Assembly: GCF_036884655.1 (NCBI RefSeq)
Contig: NC_088355.1
Location: forward strand, 24,494,501-24,558,500
Source: Musa acuminata AAA Group
Taxonomy: Eukaryota > Streptophyta > Magnoliopsida > Zingiberales > Musaceae
Reading direction: 5' to 3'
Length of the DNA: 64,000 nt
Below the pieces are notes generated by a model. The model saw nothing but the letters and a program-made list of their open reading frames with translations. It was not told the DNA's origin and did not search any database. The stretch's first letter is position 1. Each line of letters starts with the position of its first letter. Shown in pieces: positions 1-10,937 of the stretch. Made by a program: the position numbers and the translations under genes.

Positions 1-1064
1 CATCCTCTGCTCTAATATGTCCCACATATCTCTCAGGAGGATGGGATACTCTATCAGACCTGCGTAAAGTTGAAACTTGTGTATTAGATACCTGAACAGA
101 CTCGGGCTGTAGAGTGGTGCTTGAGCTTGGTTCTCCAACCTCGCTCAATTCTATCATTCTCCCACTGTCTCCGTCAAGAATGTGTTCCTTCTCAAGGAAC
201 ACTGCTCTCTTAGCTACAAAGACCTTTTGGTCCTCGAGATGATAGAAGTAATACCCACAAGTTTCCTTGGGGTATCCCACAAATTTACATCGCCCTGTCC
301 TTGATTCTAACTTATCGGGGTTGTGTCTTTTAACATGGGCAGAGCAGCCCCAAATCTTAACTACTTTAAGATCAGGCTTCTTCCCTTTCCATATCTCATA
401 TGGTGTAGACACCACCGACTTAGTTGGAACTCTGTTCAGAAGGTAAGCTGCGGTTTCTAGGGCATATCCCCAGAATGAGATGGGTAGGTCAGCGAAACTC
501 ATCATGGACCGTACCATATCTAATAATGTACGATTTCTCCTTTCAGAGACACCATTGAGCTGAGGTGTATAAGGAGGTGTCCATTGGGATAATATCCCAT
601 GGTCCTTGAAGAAGTGAGTAAACTCTGTACTTAAGTACTCACCTCCTCGATCTGATCGAAGAGTTTTGATACTCTTTCCAGTCTGGTTCTCCACCTCATT
701 CTTATACTCTCTGAATTTCTCAAAGGCCTCGGACTTGTACTTCATTAAGTACACATATCCATACCTTGAGAAATCATCAGTAAATGTAATGAAGTAGGAG
801 TAACCTCCAATGGCATGAGTTGACATGGGTCCACATACATCACTATGTATGAGTTCCAACAACTCAGTGGCTCTCTCTCCAGTTCCACTAAATGGAGAGT
901 TGGTCAGTTTTCCACGAATGCAAGGCTCACAAGTTGCATATGACACATAGTCGAATGGATCTAGATATCCATCATTTAGCAACTTTTGAATCCTTCTTTC
1001 ATGGATGTGACCTAGCCTACAATGCCACAGGTATGCACTGTTCACCTCATCTCGTTTCCTCTTA
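1..1064 (-). pseudogene. Ty1/copia pol fragment: GAG-pre-integrase and integrase (copia copy 1)
   Basis: Translated by eye on the minus strand, this is one open frame from about 1064 to the window edge. It begins with a GAG-pre-integrase segment (WHCRLGHIH near 1020, then CEPC near 930, completing the HHCC zinc site). The integrase core follows with TDDFSRYGYVYL near 780, the RSDRGGEY motif near 650 and a NGVSERRNRTLL motif near 540, which supply the D,D,E catalytic residues. A C-terminal segment ends in a serine-rich linker as the window stops. The enzyme would insert element cDNA into chromosomes. The frame is intact here, but it is separated from gag by a disrupted stretch (1065-1273), where copy 2 preserves a few extra codons; the polyprotein is therefore broken. 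RT and RNase H would lie beyond the window. The lineage looks like Tork/Angela-type copia, which is an inference. Confidence 0.85.
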
Positions 1065-1273
1065 CACACTTACATTCATGATATGTGGAGTAGTGTCTTG
1101 CATAAACAAACCTTTATGCAATATTCCTCTCGTCAATCTCTCCTCGGCTTTGCTAGAATTTATAATAAATTGTAGATGTAATAAGCAATACTGGTATCCA
1201 ATACCAATGCACTATCACAAAAATCTGCCAATTGGAGATTGATCATGAATGTACCTGAAGCTTCACCAAGCTT

Positions 1274-2074
1274 CTATTTCGCCCTTTCTACAAGGTACTC
1301 TTTGTAGTTCCTCTTCCATTGCTCATCTTTACCATAGTGGAAGCACTGGCCTTTGTCCTTTGCTGGGTCTTTCTTAGCAACCTTTGCTTTACCTGGTTTG
1401 CCCTTGCCCTTTCCCTTCTTAAGGGACCTTTCTGCTTTCCTTTTCTTTCTGGTCTCACCAGTGTAGAGAACTGGCTTCTCTTTCTTAATAGTACTCTCTG
1501 CCTCCCTCAACATATTGAGGAGCTCTGGGAGAGTCACCTCAAGCTTGTTTATATTAAAGTTCATTATGAACTGTGAAAAGGAATCTGGTAGGGACTGAAG
1601 CACAATGTCCACACACAAGTTATCCTCTAGGACCATTCCTAGACCTGTGAGTTTCTCTATCCACTCAATCATCTTTAGGACATGGTTCTGAACCGGTGTC
1701 CCCTCAGTCATCCTAGCGCGGAAAAGGCTCTTGGATATCTCATATCGTTGAGTCCTTCCCTGTTCCTCAAACAATTTACGGACATGTAGGAGAATGGATC
1801 TGGCATCCATCTTTTCATGTTGTCTCTGTAACTCTGGAGTCATAGAGCCCAACATATAGCACTGAGCAAGAGTGGAGTCATCAATGTACTTCACGTAGCG
1901 AGCGATCTCATCCTCGCTTGCCCCTTCTTCGGGCGTAGGCATCACTGTATCAAGGACGTACACGATTTTCTCCGCTGTGAGAACAATTCTCAAGTTACGG
2001 AGCCAATCCGTATAATTTGGACCAGTGAGGCGGTTGACATCAAGTATGCCACGTAAGGGATTTGAAAGCGACAT
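1274..2074 (-). CDS. Ty1/copia Gag (copia copy 1)
   Basis: An open frame of about 266 residues. I chose the Met at 2072-2074 ([11 protein letters not shown]) because it is followed at once by the conserved copia start [14 protein letters not shown]; an in-frame Met upstream lies in leader sequence. The body matches the UBN2-type copia Gag (capsid) fold, with [28 protein letters not shown] and the helix around [12 protein letters not shown] lysine-rich stretch precedes the zinc knuckle at the C-terminus. The knuckle is damaged: the family CX2CX4HX4C pattern reads [14 protein letters not shown], so two Cys and the His are lost. Gag would form the cytoplasmic virus-like particle. The frame ends at 1274 instead of running into protease/integrase, so this copy is probably inactive. 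Confidence 0.85.
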   Translation of the reverse strand: MSLSNPLRGILDVNRLTGPNYTDWLRNLRIVLTAEKIVYVLDTVMPTPEEGASEDEIARYVKYIDDSTLAQCYMLGSMTPELQRQHEKMDARSILLHVRKLFEEQGRTQRYEISKSLFRARMTEGTPVQNHVLKMIEWIEKLTGLGMVLEDNLCVDIVLQSLPDSFSQFIMNFNINKLEVTLPELLNMLREAESTIKKEKPVLYTGETRKKRKAERSLKKGKGKGKPGKAKVAKKDPAKDKGQCFHYGKDEQWKRNYKEYLVERAK

Positions 2075-3954
2075 TTTCTGAAAATAAAGATGTAGCAAAA
2101 AATGAATAACATGCAGATTTTGCAAGAAATAAACTATCAAGATATGGACTTCTATCTTAATATGCTCCCACTATTTTACTAACGAGTCACGCGACACCCT
2201 CAGCACGTGAAACGGAAGTCTCCGGCAGACTTCTAGTGGGGATCAGGATCCAATCAGCGTCTTAGTGTAACCTCGAGGGACTCGACCAATCACACTAAGC
2301 CTAAAAGGTAGACAACTCTTGCCGATCACAACTCCTTGTGATTCCCGTCCTGTTCGGCCTCCGAATCACCATGGCCTCGAGGGACTCGACCAACCATGAT
2401 GCTCGGTTAAGTCAACACCTTCGTTACAAGATGAGTCTGATTTGATGATATACCCTCGAGGGACTCGACCAAGCATATCATGCCCTCAGGTCACCGGTGA
2501 CATCTCTATGTCGTAAGCAAGATAGCGAATCGCGATATAGGTGAGTCTCGAGGGACTCGACCAACTCAACCTACACCGGGATTCGGTTCCTACTCATAAC
2601 GATGGAAGGCCACGTGGGTCAATCTAATTGCCTCACGTTTACCGACTTAATATTATCGAGAGATGTTTCTATGATTTGGTCTCCTAATATGACATGTCAC
2701 ACATATACATATTTAATATATATCTACATCGCTTGCAAATATATATACATATCTAGTATGTGTATAAGCAATCACACCAGATGATCATGGACCACAACCT
2801 AATATGATTAGGCCCGAGCCAGTAGGCCTAATCACTCACATCAAGATCTATGTGTGCAACGGTGCATCTCCATGCCTTGTGATCGTCCATCTCGTCCTCG
2901 TCGGTTCCGTCGACATCTTGATGCATCTCCATGCATCACGATCGTCCGTCTCGTGGGTCCCGCTATGGCTTCCACGCTCCTGCTGCGCCTCCTCATGTGA
3001 TTACAACTTAATCATAGGCACGCAGGCCCGACAATAAACGAGAAATATAATGGAGGTTCGCAGACCTCAATAATAATAATCACAAGTACACACATCACAC
3101 GGTCCATGATCATCCGTCCACTCATCATACATCACATGTATAAATAATCATCATCATGTAGGACTACTAGATAATAATAAAAATAATAATCAACTAAACC
3201 TTTTAATTAATTAATATTTTCTGAAATCAGGGATATATAGGGAATTTCTCAATTCCTAAGGGTATTTTCGTAATTTGGACAAAAGACAGAAACTGGAATT
3301 TCTCAAATTCCGAGGGGGCAAAACTGTCTTTTTGCCCAGAAAACCCTAATGCCCTTCTCCCCCTTGCTGCTGCGCCACCGCCGCCGCCACCCTGCTAGCG
3401 GCGGCCTGTGCGGCGAGGGCGAGGGCACTGCCCTCGCCTGCAGGTGGCACGCCCGCTGGGGTCGCTGCCGCTGCAGGTGGGCGCCCCCGCGGGCGCCGCC
3501 GCCTTCGCGGGCGGTTCTGCCCGCGAGTCAGCGCCCGCAGGTGGTGCTGTCTCGCTGGCGGCCGCCCCTGCGGAGTTTTTGCCCGTGGGAGCAGCGGCCA
3601 CAGGCGCCGCTGCCCTGCGGTGCCTCAGCCCGCGCTGCTGCCCCGCGGCGCCTCTGCCCGCGGGCTCAGTGGCCGCAGGCGCTTCTACCGAGCGGGCTGC
3701 CAGCCCCGCCGGCCGCAAGCCTGCTGCAAGCAGACCGCCGGCCGGCTGCTGCAGGCACAGCGCTTGCGCATGCGCCGGCGCTGTGCTGCCTGGTTACGGC
3801 TGCGGCTGGCTGCAGGCATGCAGATCGAGGGCAGCAATTGTTGCTGCCCTTCCTTGCTTTTGCGTCAATGATTTTGACGTCAATATTCTTCCTAAACACA
3901 ATACACGCAGTTCAAAACCAATTATTCGCACGAACAACCTGGCTCTGATACCAC
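2075..3954 (-). other. Copia copy 1 5' leader with PBS
   Basis: This is untranslated leader between the 5' LTR and gag (element sense is minus). From the PBS side it holds a very GC-rich block (about 3345-3840), an AT-rich block with short ATA/AAT runs (about 3040-3330), and a stretch dense in small inverted repeats (about 2210-2600). The primer binding site is at 3937-3954, the reverse complement of a tRNA-Met-type site (TGGTATCAGAGCC), directly next to the LTR. Several ORFs occur in the GC-rich block on both strands, but none has a domain or counterpart in copy 2, so I do not call genes here. Confidence 0.75.
2261..2573 (-). repeat. Four hairpins with a constant apical motif in the copia leader
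   Basis: A 19-bp motif (plus-strand cctcgagggactcgaccaa) occurs at 2271-2289, 2375-2393, 2454-2472 and 2546-2564. Each motif contains tcgag-GGA-ctcga, a 5-bp stem. Each is also flanked by a different outer inverted repeat: cttagtgt/acactaag (2261-2268 with 2292-2299), catgg/ccatg (2370-2374 with 2394-2398), atgatat/atatcat (2445-2451 with 2475-2481) and taggtgag/ctca-a-ccta (2538-2545 with 2565-2573). Constant loop sequence with changing stems is the pattern expected of conserved RNA structure. Extra small hairpins lie between them (atcacaa/ttgtgat near 2327-2344, ttcgg/ccgaa near 2354-2366, gtcac/gtgac near 2490-2501). Position next to gag suggests a packaging, dimerisation or translation role (inference). 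Confidence 0.75.
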
Positions 3955-5448
3955 TGTTGGGAAATCATAGGGGGCGACATCATATGCGCAGCGGAAGAAC
4001 AAGAAAACAAAAATCCCCGATTCCCAAAAAGATGTTCATCGTCGTGCGAAGATTGGTGCGCAAAATCCGCAAAAACACAAAACTGCGTATAAAGATTGTG
4101 TTACCTAGGGAGATCGTATATCCCTGTTTCCTTGCAGATCCTTAGGAGAGGGTGAAGGAGGTCAAGCGTCCTCCTCTCTAGCGGTGATCCACATAGCAGG
4201 GTTGCGACGACGCTCCTCAAAACTCCAGGCCTACTCTGAGGGGGAGAGGGAGAGGAGAATAGGAAGGGCAAGCAAAGACTCTTGCCTATGAGGCTGTGAA
4301 TCCCTCCTATTTATAGAGATCCCGTGTCAAAACCCTAATGGGTCCTTTCCCTAGTGGGTATTGGATCTGCATCCAATAAGACAAGGGCTCCGTCGGATAT
4401 CTCATATCCGAACCTCTACTCATCGCAATGCCTACCATATGTGTGTGACCCTCTAGGCCCAATATCGAGCTGGCCGTGAGTCATACCTGTCAGAACTCCT
4501 TCTAACTCAGTGAATTATTATCTCTGTAATAATTCACTCGACTCATCGACTACGGAAGTACTAGGCCACTACGCCGTAGTCCCCAGACGATACAGGGGAA
4601 TCCAATCCATTGGACCTGTCTGTCCTCAGTTACCATGTACCTATAGTCCCTCATCCATCTAATATCCCAGAGACCGTATATCGAGCATGGTGCTGTCAGA
4701 CCCATACGGTTTCTACTCGAGTCTCGCTCTAATCGGATTCTCCCGGAGAACTCTTTCTCTCTCAACCCGAATGACCCTGGCCAGGGATTTGTCTGAGCAA
4801 GAACACATGGGATATTCCTCTCATGATACCGAGAGTGGATGATCCTCTATCGACACTCAATAGCCCTCGTAAGGTCGACTACCACTCCCAATGACCAGCT
4901 GTACTAGATCTGGGAACAGCCAAACCTATAAGTCTGGTATCAAAGAGTGGAGCACTCATACAGGACATCCTTGGTGTCTCAAGTCTAAGAACCAGATATA
5001 CCACTAGGACTACGAAATCGTTGTCTGACAATAAGGCATCATCAACCATCCAGCATTCCGTAAGCGGATCAATCAGTGAACTCATTCTCCAATGAGCACC
5101 TGTACTGTATCCCTAGTGTCCCTACACGAGCAGCTATGAGACCAGCTGCATCCATCATATGGACGGGTATACAGCACACCAGTCTATCCGGTTATCACGA
5201 TGTCCCTCTCGAGTAACCTATGACCGGGATTATTTAGGATATGTGTTTAAAGGTGAATCGGTCTCATTATCGTGATCTCATCACGATGCGATTCCCATTG
5301 CACAAATCCAAGGACATCACAATATATATGCATTTATGCAATAGTTATAAAGTGATATACGCCAAAATATAATAAGCAAAAAGATTCTATATCAAGTCAC
5401 ACGTGCCATCACTCACGTGATTGGCTTGCTGGGCACTTATGACTAGCA
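3955..5448 (-). repeat. 5' LTR of copia copy 1
   Basis: In element orientation the LTR starts TGCTAGTCATAAG at 5448 and ends TTTCCCAACA at 3955, giving TG...CA ends and 1494 bp. It is directly adjacent to the PBS at 3937-3954. A TATA box (CTATAAATAGG on the minus strand) lies at 4307-4317, placing transcription start about 325 bp before the LTR end. A truncated second copy of this LTR lies at 8402-8855 and 25780-25912. The partner 3' LTR is outside the window. Confidence 0.85.
4307..4317 (-). promoter_or_regulatory. TATA box in copia LTR
   Basis: The minus-strand sequence CTATAAATAGG sits inside the 1.49-kb LTR at the position expected for the U3/R boundary. It would drive the genomic RNA of copia copy 1. 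Confidence 0.6.
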
Positions 5449-6111
5449 TGAGATAGGTAAGTCAGCGAAACTTATCATGGACCATACCATGTCTAATAGT
5501 GTACGATTTCTCTTTTCAGACACACCATTAAGCTGAGGTGTATAAGAAGGTGTCCATTGGGATAATATCCCATGGTCCTTAAGGAACTGAGTAAACTATG
5601 TACTTAAGTACTCACCTCTTCGATCTGATCGAAGAGTCTTGATACTCTTTCTAGTCTGGTTCTCCACTTCATTCTTATACTCTCTGAATTTTTCAAATGC
5701 CTCAGACTTGTATTTAATTAAGTACACATACCCATACCTTAAGAAATCATCGGTGCAGGTAATTAAGTAAGAGTAACCATTAATGACATAAGTTGACATG
5801 GGTCCACATACGTCACTATGTATGAGTTACAACAGCTTAGTGGCTCTCTCTCCAATTCCACTAAATAGAGAATTGGTCATTTTTTCATAAAGGCAAGGCT
5901 CACAAGTTACATATGGCTCATAGTCGAATGGATCTAGATATCTATCCTTTAGCAATTTTTGAATTCTTCCCTCGTGGATGTGACCTAGCCTACAATGCCA
6001 TAAGTATACACTGTTCACCTCATCTCGTTTCCTCTTAGACATAATTACATTCATGATATATGGAGTAGTGTCTAGCATAAACAAACCTTTATGCAATATT
6101 CCTCTTGCCAA
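5449..6111 (-). pseudogene. Copia copy 2 integrase remnant
   Basis: This is the same family as 1-1064 but decayed. Integrase sequence starts abruptly at 5449, directly after the LTR of copy 1, so the C-terminal part of pol is lost. Recognisable pieces are MSTYVINGYSYLITCTDDF (near 5799), a RSDRRGEY core motif where Gly has become Arg, and, in another frame, the GAG-pre-integrase part with WHCRLGHIH and CEPC (5827-6111). Stops and frameshifts separate the pieces. The segment adds nothing functional but shows at least two rounds of insertion or duplication of this copia. Confidence 0.85.
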
Positions 6112-6239
6112 TCTCCTCGGTTTTGCCGGAATCTACAACAAATTACAGATGTGATAAGCAATACCGATATCCAATACCAATGCACTATCATAAAAATCTG
6201 ACAATCGAAGATTGATTATGAATATACTTGGAGCTTCTC

Positions 6240-7039
6240 CAAGCTTCTATTTCACCCTCTCTATAAGGTACTCTTTGCAGTTCCTCTTCCAGTGCCCATC
6301 TTTGCCATAGTGGAAGCACTAGACTTTATCTTTTCTTAGCAACTTTTGCTTTACTTGGTCTGCCCTTGCCCTTGCCCTTCTTAAGGGACTTTTCTGCTTT
6401 CCTTTTCGTTTTGGGCTCACTAGTGTAGAGAACTAGCTTCTCTTTCTTGATAGTGCTCTCTACCTCCCTCAACATATTAAGGAGCTCTAGGAGAGTCACC
6501 TCAAGCTTATTCATATTAAAATTCATTATGAACTATGAAAAGGAATCTGGTAGGGACTGAAGCATAATGTCCACACACAAGTTCTTCTCTAGGACCATTC
6601 CTAGACCTATGAGTTTCTCTATCCACTCAATCATCTTTAGGACATGGTTCTGAACCGGTGTCCCCTCAGTCATCCTAGCGTGGAAGAGGCTCTTGGATAT
6701 CTCATATCGCTGAGTCCTTCCCTGTTCCTCAAACAATTTGTGAATATGTAGGAGAATGGATCTGACATCCATATTTTCATGTTGTCTTTGTAACTCAGGA
6801 GTCATAGAGCTTAACATGTAACACTAAGCAAGAGTGGAGTCATCAATGTATTTCACGTAGAGAGCGATCTCATCCTCACTTGCCCATTCCTTGGACGTAG
6901 GCATCATCACTATATCAAGGACGTACGTAATTTTCTCCGTTGTGAGAACAATTCTCAAGTTACAGAGTCAATCCATATAATTTAGACCAGTGAGGCGGTT
7001 GACATCAAGTATGTTACATAAGGGATTTGAAAGCGACAT
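6240..7039 (-). pseudogene. Copia copy 2 Gag remnant
   Basis: Colinear with the Gag at 1274-2074. The start codon position is kept (7037-7039), but stops split it. 6533-6817 carries the helical capsid core ([37 protein letters not shown]), and 6326-6526 carries the lysine-rich nucleocapsid linker up to KAKVAKKR, where a frameshift removes the zinc knuckle. A Gln codon before the Met at 6817 has become a stop. Base changes relative to copy 1 are frequent and many are C-to-T type, as expected of an old methylated copy. Confidence 0.8.
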
Positions 7040-8401
7040 TTTTTGAAAATAAAGATGCAGCAAAAATGAATAACATGCATATTTTATAAAAAATAAACAA
7101 TCAAGATATGGACTTCTATCTTAATATGCTCCCACTATTTTACTAGCGAGTCACGCGACACCCTTAGCATGTGAAACGAAAGTCTCCGGTAGACTTCTAG
7201 TGGGGATCAGGATCCAATAAGCGTCTCAGTGTAACCTCGAGGGACTCGACCAATCACACTAAGCCCAAAAGGTAGACAACTCTTGCCGATCACAACTCAT
7301 TGTGATTCCCGTCCTATTCGGCCTCAGAATCACCATGATCTCGAGGGACTCGACCAACCATGATACTCGGTTAAGTTAACACCATATACCCTCGAGGGAC
7401 TCGACCAATCATACCATGTCCTTAGGTCACCAGTGACAACTTTATATCACAGGCAAGATAGCGAATCATGATATAGGTGAGCCTCGAGGGACTCGACCAA
7501 CTCAACCTATATCGGAAATCGATCCCTACCTATAACGATGGAAGGCCACGTGGGTCAATCTAAATGCCTCATGTTTACCGACTTAATATTATTGAGAGAG
7601 GGGTTTCTATAATTAATTAAAAGGTCACACATATACATATTTAATATATATCTATATCGCATGAAAATATATATACATATCTAATAGGTGTATAAGCAAT
7701 CACACTAGATAATCATGGACCACAACCTAATGTGATCAGGCATGAGCCAGTGGGCCTAATCACTTACATCAAGATCTATGTGTGTAGCGATGTATCTCCA
7801 TGCCCTGTGATCGTCCATCTCGTCCTCGTTGGTTCCATCGACATCTCGACGCATCTCCATGCATTGCGATCGTCCGTCTCATGGGTCCCGCTATCACTTC
7901 CACGCTGCCGTTATGCCTCCTCGTGTGATTACAACTTAATCATAGAAACGCAGGTCGGACAATAAACGAAAAATATAATGGAGGCTCGTAGGCCCCAATA
8001 ATAATAATCGTAAGTACACACATCACACGGTCCATAATCATCCATCTACACATCATACATCACATGTATAAATTATCATCATGTAGGACTACTAGATAAT
8101 AATAAAAATAATAATCAATTAAACCTTTTAATTAATTAATATTTTTGAAATCAGGGACAGGTAGAAAATTTTTTGAATTCGAAGAGGGTATTTTCATAAT
8201 TTGGACAAAAGGATAGAACTAGAATTTCTCAAATTCCGAGAGGCAAAACTGTCTTTTGCTTAGAAAACCCTAAGCCCCTTTCTCCCTTTCCCATACTACA
8301 ACCGTCGTCACTACCGCCGCCACCCTATGGGCAGTAGGCTGTGCAGCGGAGGGCGGGGGCGCTGCCCCTGCAAGCGCCGCCGCCTCCACGGGCGATTCTG
8401 C
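7040..8401 (-). other. Copia copy 2 leader, deleted at its PBS end
   Basis: Colinear with the copy 1 leader, including the hairpin array at 7225-7513, the AT-rich block and the beginning of the GC-rich block. At about 8401 it jumps straight into LTR sequence corresponding to about 4875 of copy 1. The rest of the GC block, the PBS and the promoter-proximal LTR end are therefore missing. No gene is seen. Confidence 0.7.
7225..7513 (-). repeat. Second copy of the leader hairpin array
   Basis: The motif recurs at 7235-7253, 7339-7357, 7390-7408 and 7482-7500, with the same flanking stems as copy 1. The last stem is longer here (gatatagg-tgag at 7470-7481 with ctca-a-cctatatc at 7501-7513). Where it differs from copy 1, the copy 1 pairs would be G-U wobbles in the minus-strand RNA. 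The first stem changes one pair to a G-U wobble in RNA sense (7227 with 7261). The third stem is weaker than in copy 1. Confidence 0.7.
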
Positions 8402-8855
8402 AGATCGACTGCCACTCCCAATGACTAGCTGTACTAGATCTGGGACATCCAAACCTATAAGTTTAGTATCAAAGAATGAAGCACTCATACATGATATCCT
8501 TGGGGTTTCAAGTCTAAGTACTAAATACACCACGAGGACTACGAATTCGCTGTCTGACAATAAGGCATCATCAACCATCCAGCATTCCGTAAGTAAATCA
8601 ATCAGTGAACTCATTCTCCAATGAGCACCTGTACTATATCCCTAGTATCCTCACACGAGCAGCTATGAGACCAGTTGCATCCATCCTATGGACAGGTATA
8701 CAGCACACTAGTCTATCCGGTTATCTCGATGTCCCTCTCAAGTAACCTATGACTAGGATTATTTAGGATCTGTGTTTAAAAGCGAATCGGTATCATTATC
8801 GTGATATCATCACGATCCGATTCTCATTGCACATATCCAAGGACATCACAATATA
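8402..8855 (-). repeat. Truncated LTR of copia copy 2 (left part)
   Basis: Matches copy 1 LTR from about 4875 to 5325 with scattered substitutions. It is interrupted at 8855 by element A. The atata just before the break is the target duplication of A. The LTR resumes at 25780. Confidence 0.85.
8851..8855. other. Target-site duplication of element A (left)
   Basis: The five bases atata here recur at 25780-25784, immediately outside the two LTR ends of element A. 5 bp is the usual copia duplication size. Confidence 0.75.
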
Positions 8856-10937
8856 TGTTAGGATCAAGAGCACTAAGAGGGGGGGGGGGGGGGGCGGGTG
8901 AATTAGTGCAGCGGAAATCTTTCAACTATAAAACACGTTCGATCGATAAAAACGATTTCGGTGTGAAAGCCGATTCTAAGATTACTTTAACTTAAGATCA
9001 AGCGAGATGACGTTAAAATCAATCAATGAAGGCAGTTTGCAGTTATGATGAAAACCAGAATATAAGCGCAAACTGAAATACGATGTTCGTACGACAAAGC
9101 TGATTTACGTCTAAATGCTGATTCGTAAATCACTTGATTAGGCGAGATGCAGTTTAAGCAAGGACATAAAGATAGTTTGCAGTTATGATTGAAATCAAAA
9201 CGTAAACACAAACTAAAATATGATGATCGTACGAAAAAATAGATTTACGTCTAAACGCTGATTCGGAAAGTGCAAAGCTTGAAACCCGATCGTATATGCG
9301 TAGAAAGCAGTAAGCTTTAGAGGAGGTTTGCGGTAAAGATAATATGCTCAAAGTAAATGTAAACCGAGATTTAGAGTGGTTCGGTCAATCTTGACCTACT
9401 CCACTTTTGGCTTCCTCCACCGACGTCAACTAGAGGCCTTCCTTCAATAGGCGAAGGCCAACCACCCTTTTACAGTTTCACTCCTTTTGACGAGCTTAGA
9501 AGACAACCCTTACAGAATTTTCTCTCCTCTCTTTACAACTCAGAACTTGGAAGAAAAGAGGGAGAAGAACTTTTGGCCTTTACAACAATTATGAGCTCTA
9601 AAAATCACTGAACAGGATCAGGATTTCAGTGTTAGTTCATACTCTTTTAGTGCTGAATGGGTGGGGTATTAATAGGCCCCAACCCAGTTCAAATTTGGAG
9701 CTCAAAATTGTCAATTCCCGGAATTCTGGGATCAGCCCGTTGCACCTCCTGACTGGAGCAGTTGCACCGCTTGGCAGAGCTTTAAGACTGAGCCTCTGGG
9801 CGGTGCTACCTCTTGTCAGGGGCGGTTGCACCTCTTGCCAGAGCTCGAAGACCGAGCTTAGGCGGTTGCACCTCCTGACTGAGGCGGTCGCACCGCTTGG
9901 CAGAGCTCGAAGACTGAGCTCAAGCGGTGCCACCTCCTATCAGGGGAGGTTGCACCGCCCAGTCTCGCTCGGTGACTGAGCCCAAGTAGTGCCACCTCCT
10001 GGCTGGGGCGGTTGCACTGCCCAGTCTCACTCGAAGACTTAGCCTAGGTAGTGCTACCTCCGGGCCTGGGCGGTTGCACCTCCCACAGCAATCAGGGTCC
10101 GAATGGGTTGATCCATTCGGCCCAATTTGGGTTTTTTAGGGGCCCAATTGCCCCAAGATTAAGTTAATGGGATCACCTCCCATTTCCAACTTAATCATTA
10201 TGCTAACTACGATATTTTCTAAGACGTTTACTGCAACTTGCTCCGGTGCATCAATCGCTTCTTTTGGCGAGCTTCCGGTGAACTTCCGTCGATCATCCGA
10301 TGAACCCTCGGTGATGCTCCTGCGGACTTCTGGCAAACTCCTGGACTTGCGACGATCCACTTGGCGAGTTCTAACGAGCTTCTTTGGCAAGCTTCTGGAC
10401 TTCTCGGATTTGTTCCCGCAGAACCTCCGACGATTGTCCGAACTTCCGTCGAACTCTCGAACTCCCAATGTGATCATTGTCTTAACTCTGGCGCAACTCC
10501 TTCTACATGTCTTACTTTCATCGTAGTTAATCCTGCACATGTAAACAAAACTTCGATCGAGACAATTAATCCTAAGCAATTAACCAAGTTGTCCGGCATG
10601 TCATTGGTCCCTCGACGCTTCGTCCGATTCTTCAGCGCATCGTCCTTTCCTGCGGCCTATTGCCCAATCGGCCTGTTGGCTCCGCAACTCCGATATCCTT
10701 GGCACAATACTTGCTCTTCTTGGGCCGATGCCCGAGTCCATAGCCTGAAGCCTTCTGTCGATACATCGATCGATCCACCGGCCCGACGTCCAATCTTCTG
10801 ACATGTTCCTCCGACACAACATGATTTTCCTGCTTTAATTATCTCATCCTGATCGAGGCATCCTACGTCACTCAAAACGTAGATTAAATCATAAACATAT
10901 ATCAAGTAGTTTCATCATCAAAATACGAGATTCAAGA
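8856..10937 (-). repeat. 3' LTR of element A
   Basis: The LTR reads TTCTTGAATCTCG... at its start (10937; the family start is TGTTGAATCTCG) and ends ...GATCCTAACA at 8856. It holds a G tract at about 8879-8894 on the plus strand, a GC-rich block of ~62-bp hairpin units at about 9733-10090, and a degenerate TATA region near 9667-9676 (ctattaatac in element sense, versus ctataaatac in element D). ORFs across 9629-10905 on both strands are by-products of this GC-rich LTR. Confidence 0.85.
9733..10090 (-). repeat. GC-rich ~62-bp hairpin array in element A 3' LTR
   Basis: Imperfect tandem units built from ggcggttgcacc and ggtgccacctcc blocks separated by gctcgaagactgagc-type inner inverted repeats. 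Homologous arrays lie at 24575-24930, 51925-52285 and 58725-59080. Confidence 0.75.

Noticed and set aside
892..1242. 116-codon plus-strand ORF
   Set aside because: A shadow of minus-strand copia integrase, which has clear domain motifs.
2271..2564. CRISPR-like array (short repeats with spacers)
   Set aside because: Spacers differ widely in length, the repeats sit in a plant copia leader, and each repeat is flanked by its own inverted repeat. Structured RNA explains it better.
3937..3954. tRNA gene fragments at the ggctctgatacca sites
   Set aside because: They are only the short complement of a tRNA 3' end next to LTRs, which are primer binding sites and not tRNA genes.
3349..4145. GC-rich ORFs (up to 245 codons) as a host gene
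   Set aside because: They overlap in several frames, have Ala/Pro/Arg-rich compositional translation without a domain, lie between leader and LTR, and are not kept in copy 2.
9629..10905. ORFs on both strands as genes
   Set aside because: They lie wholly inside an LTR and recur in the other LTRs because the DNA is repeated. Frames are disturbed between copies.
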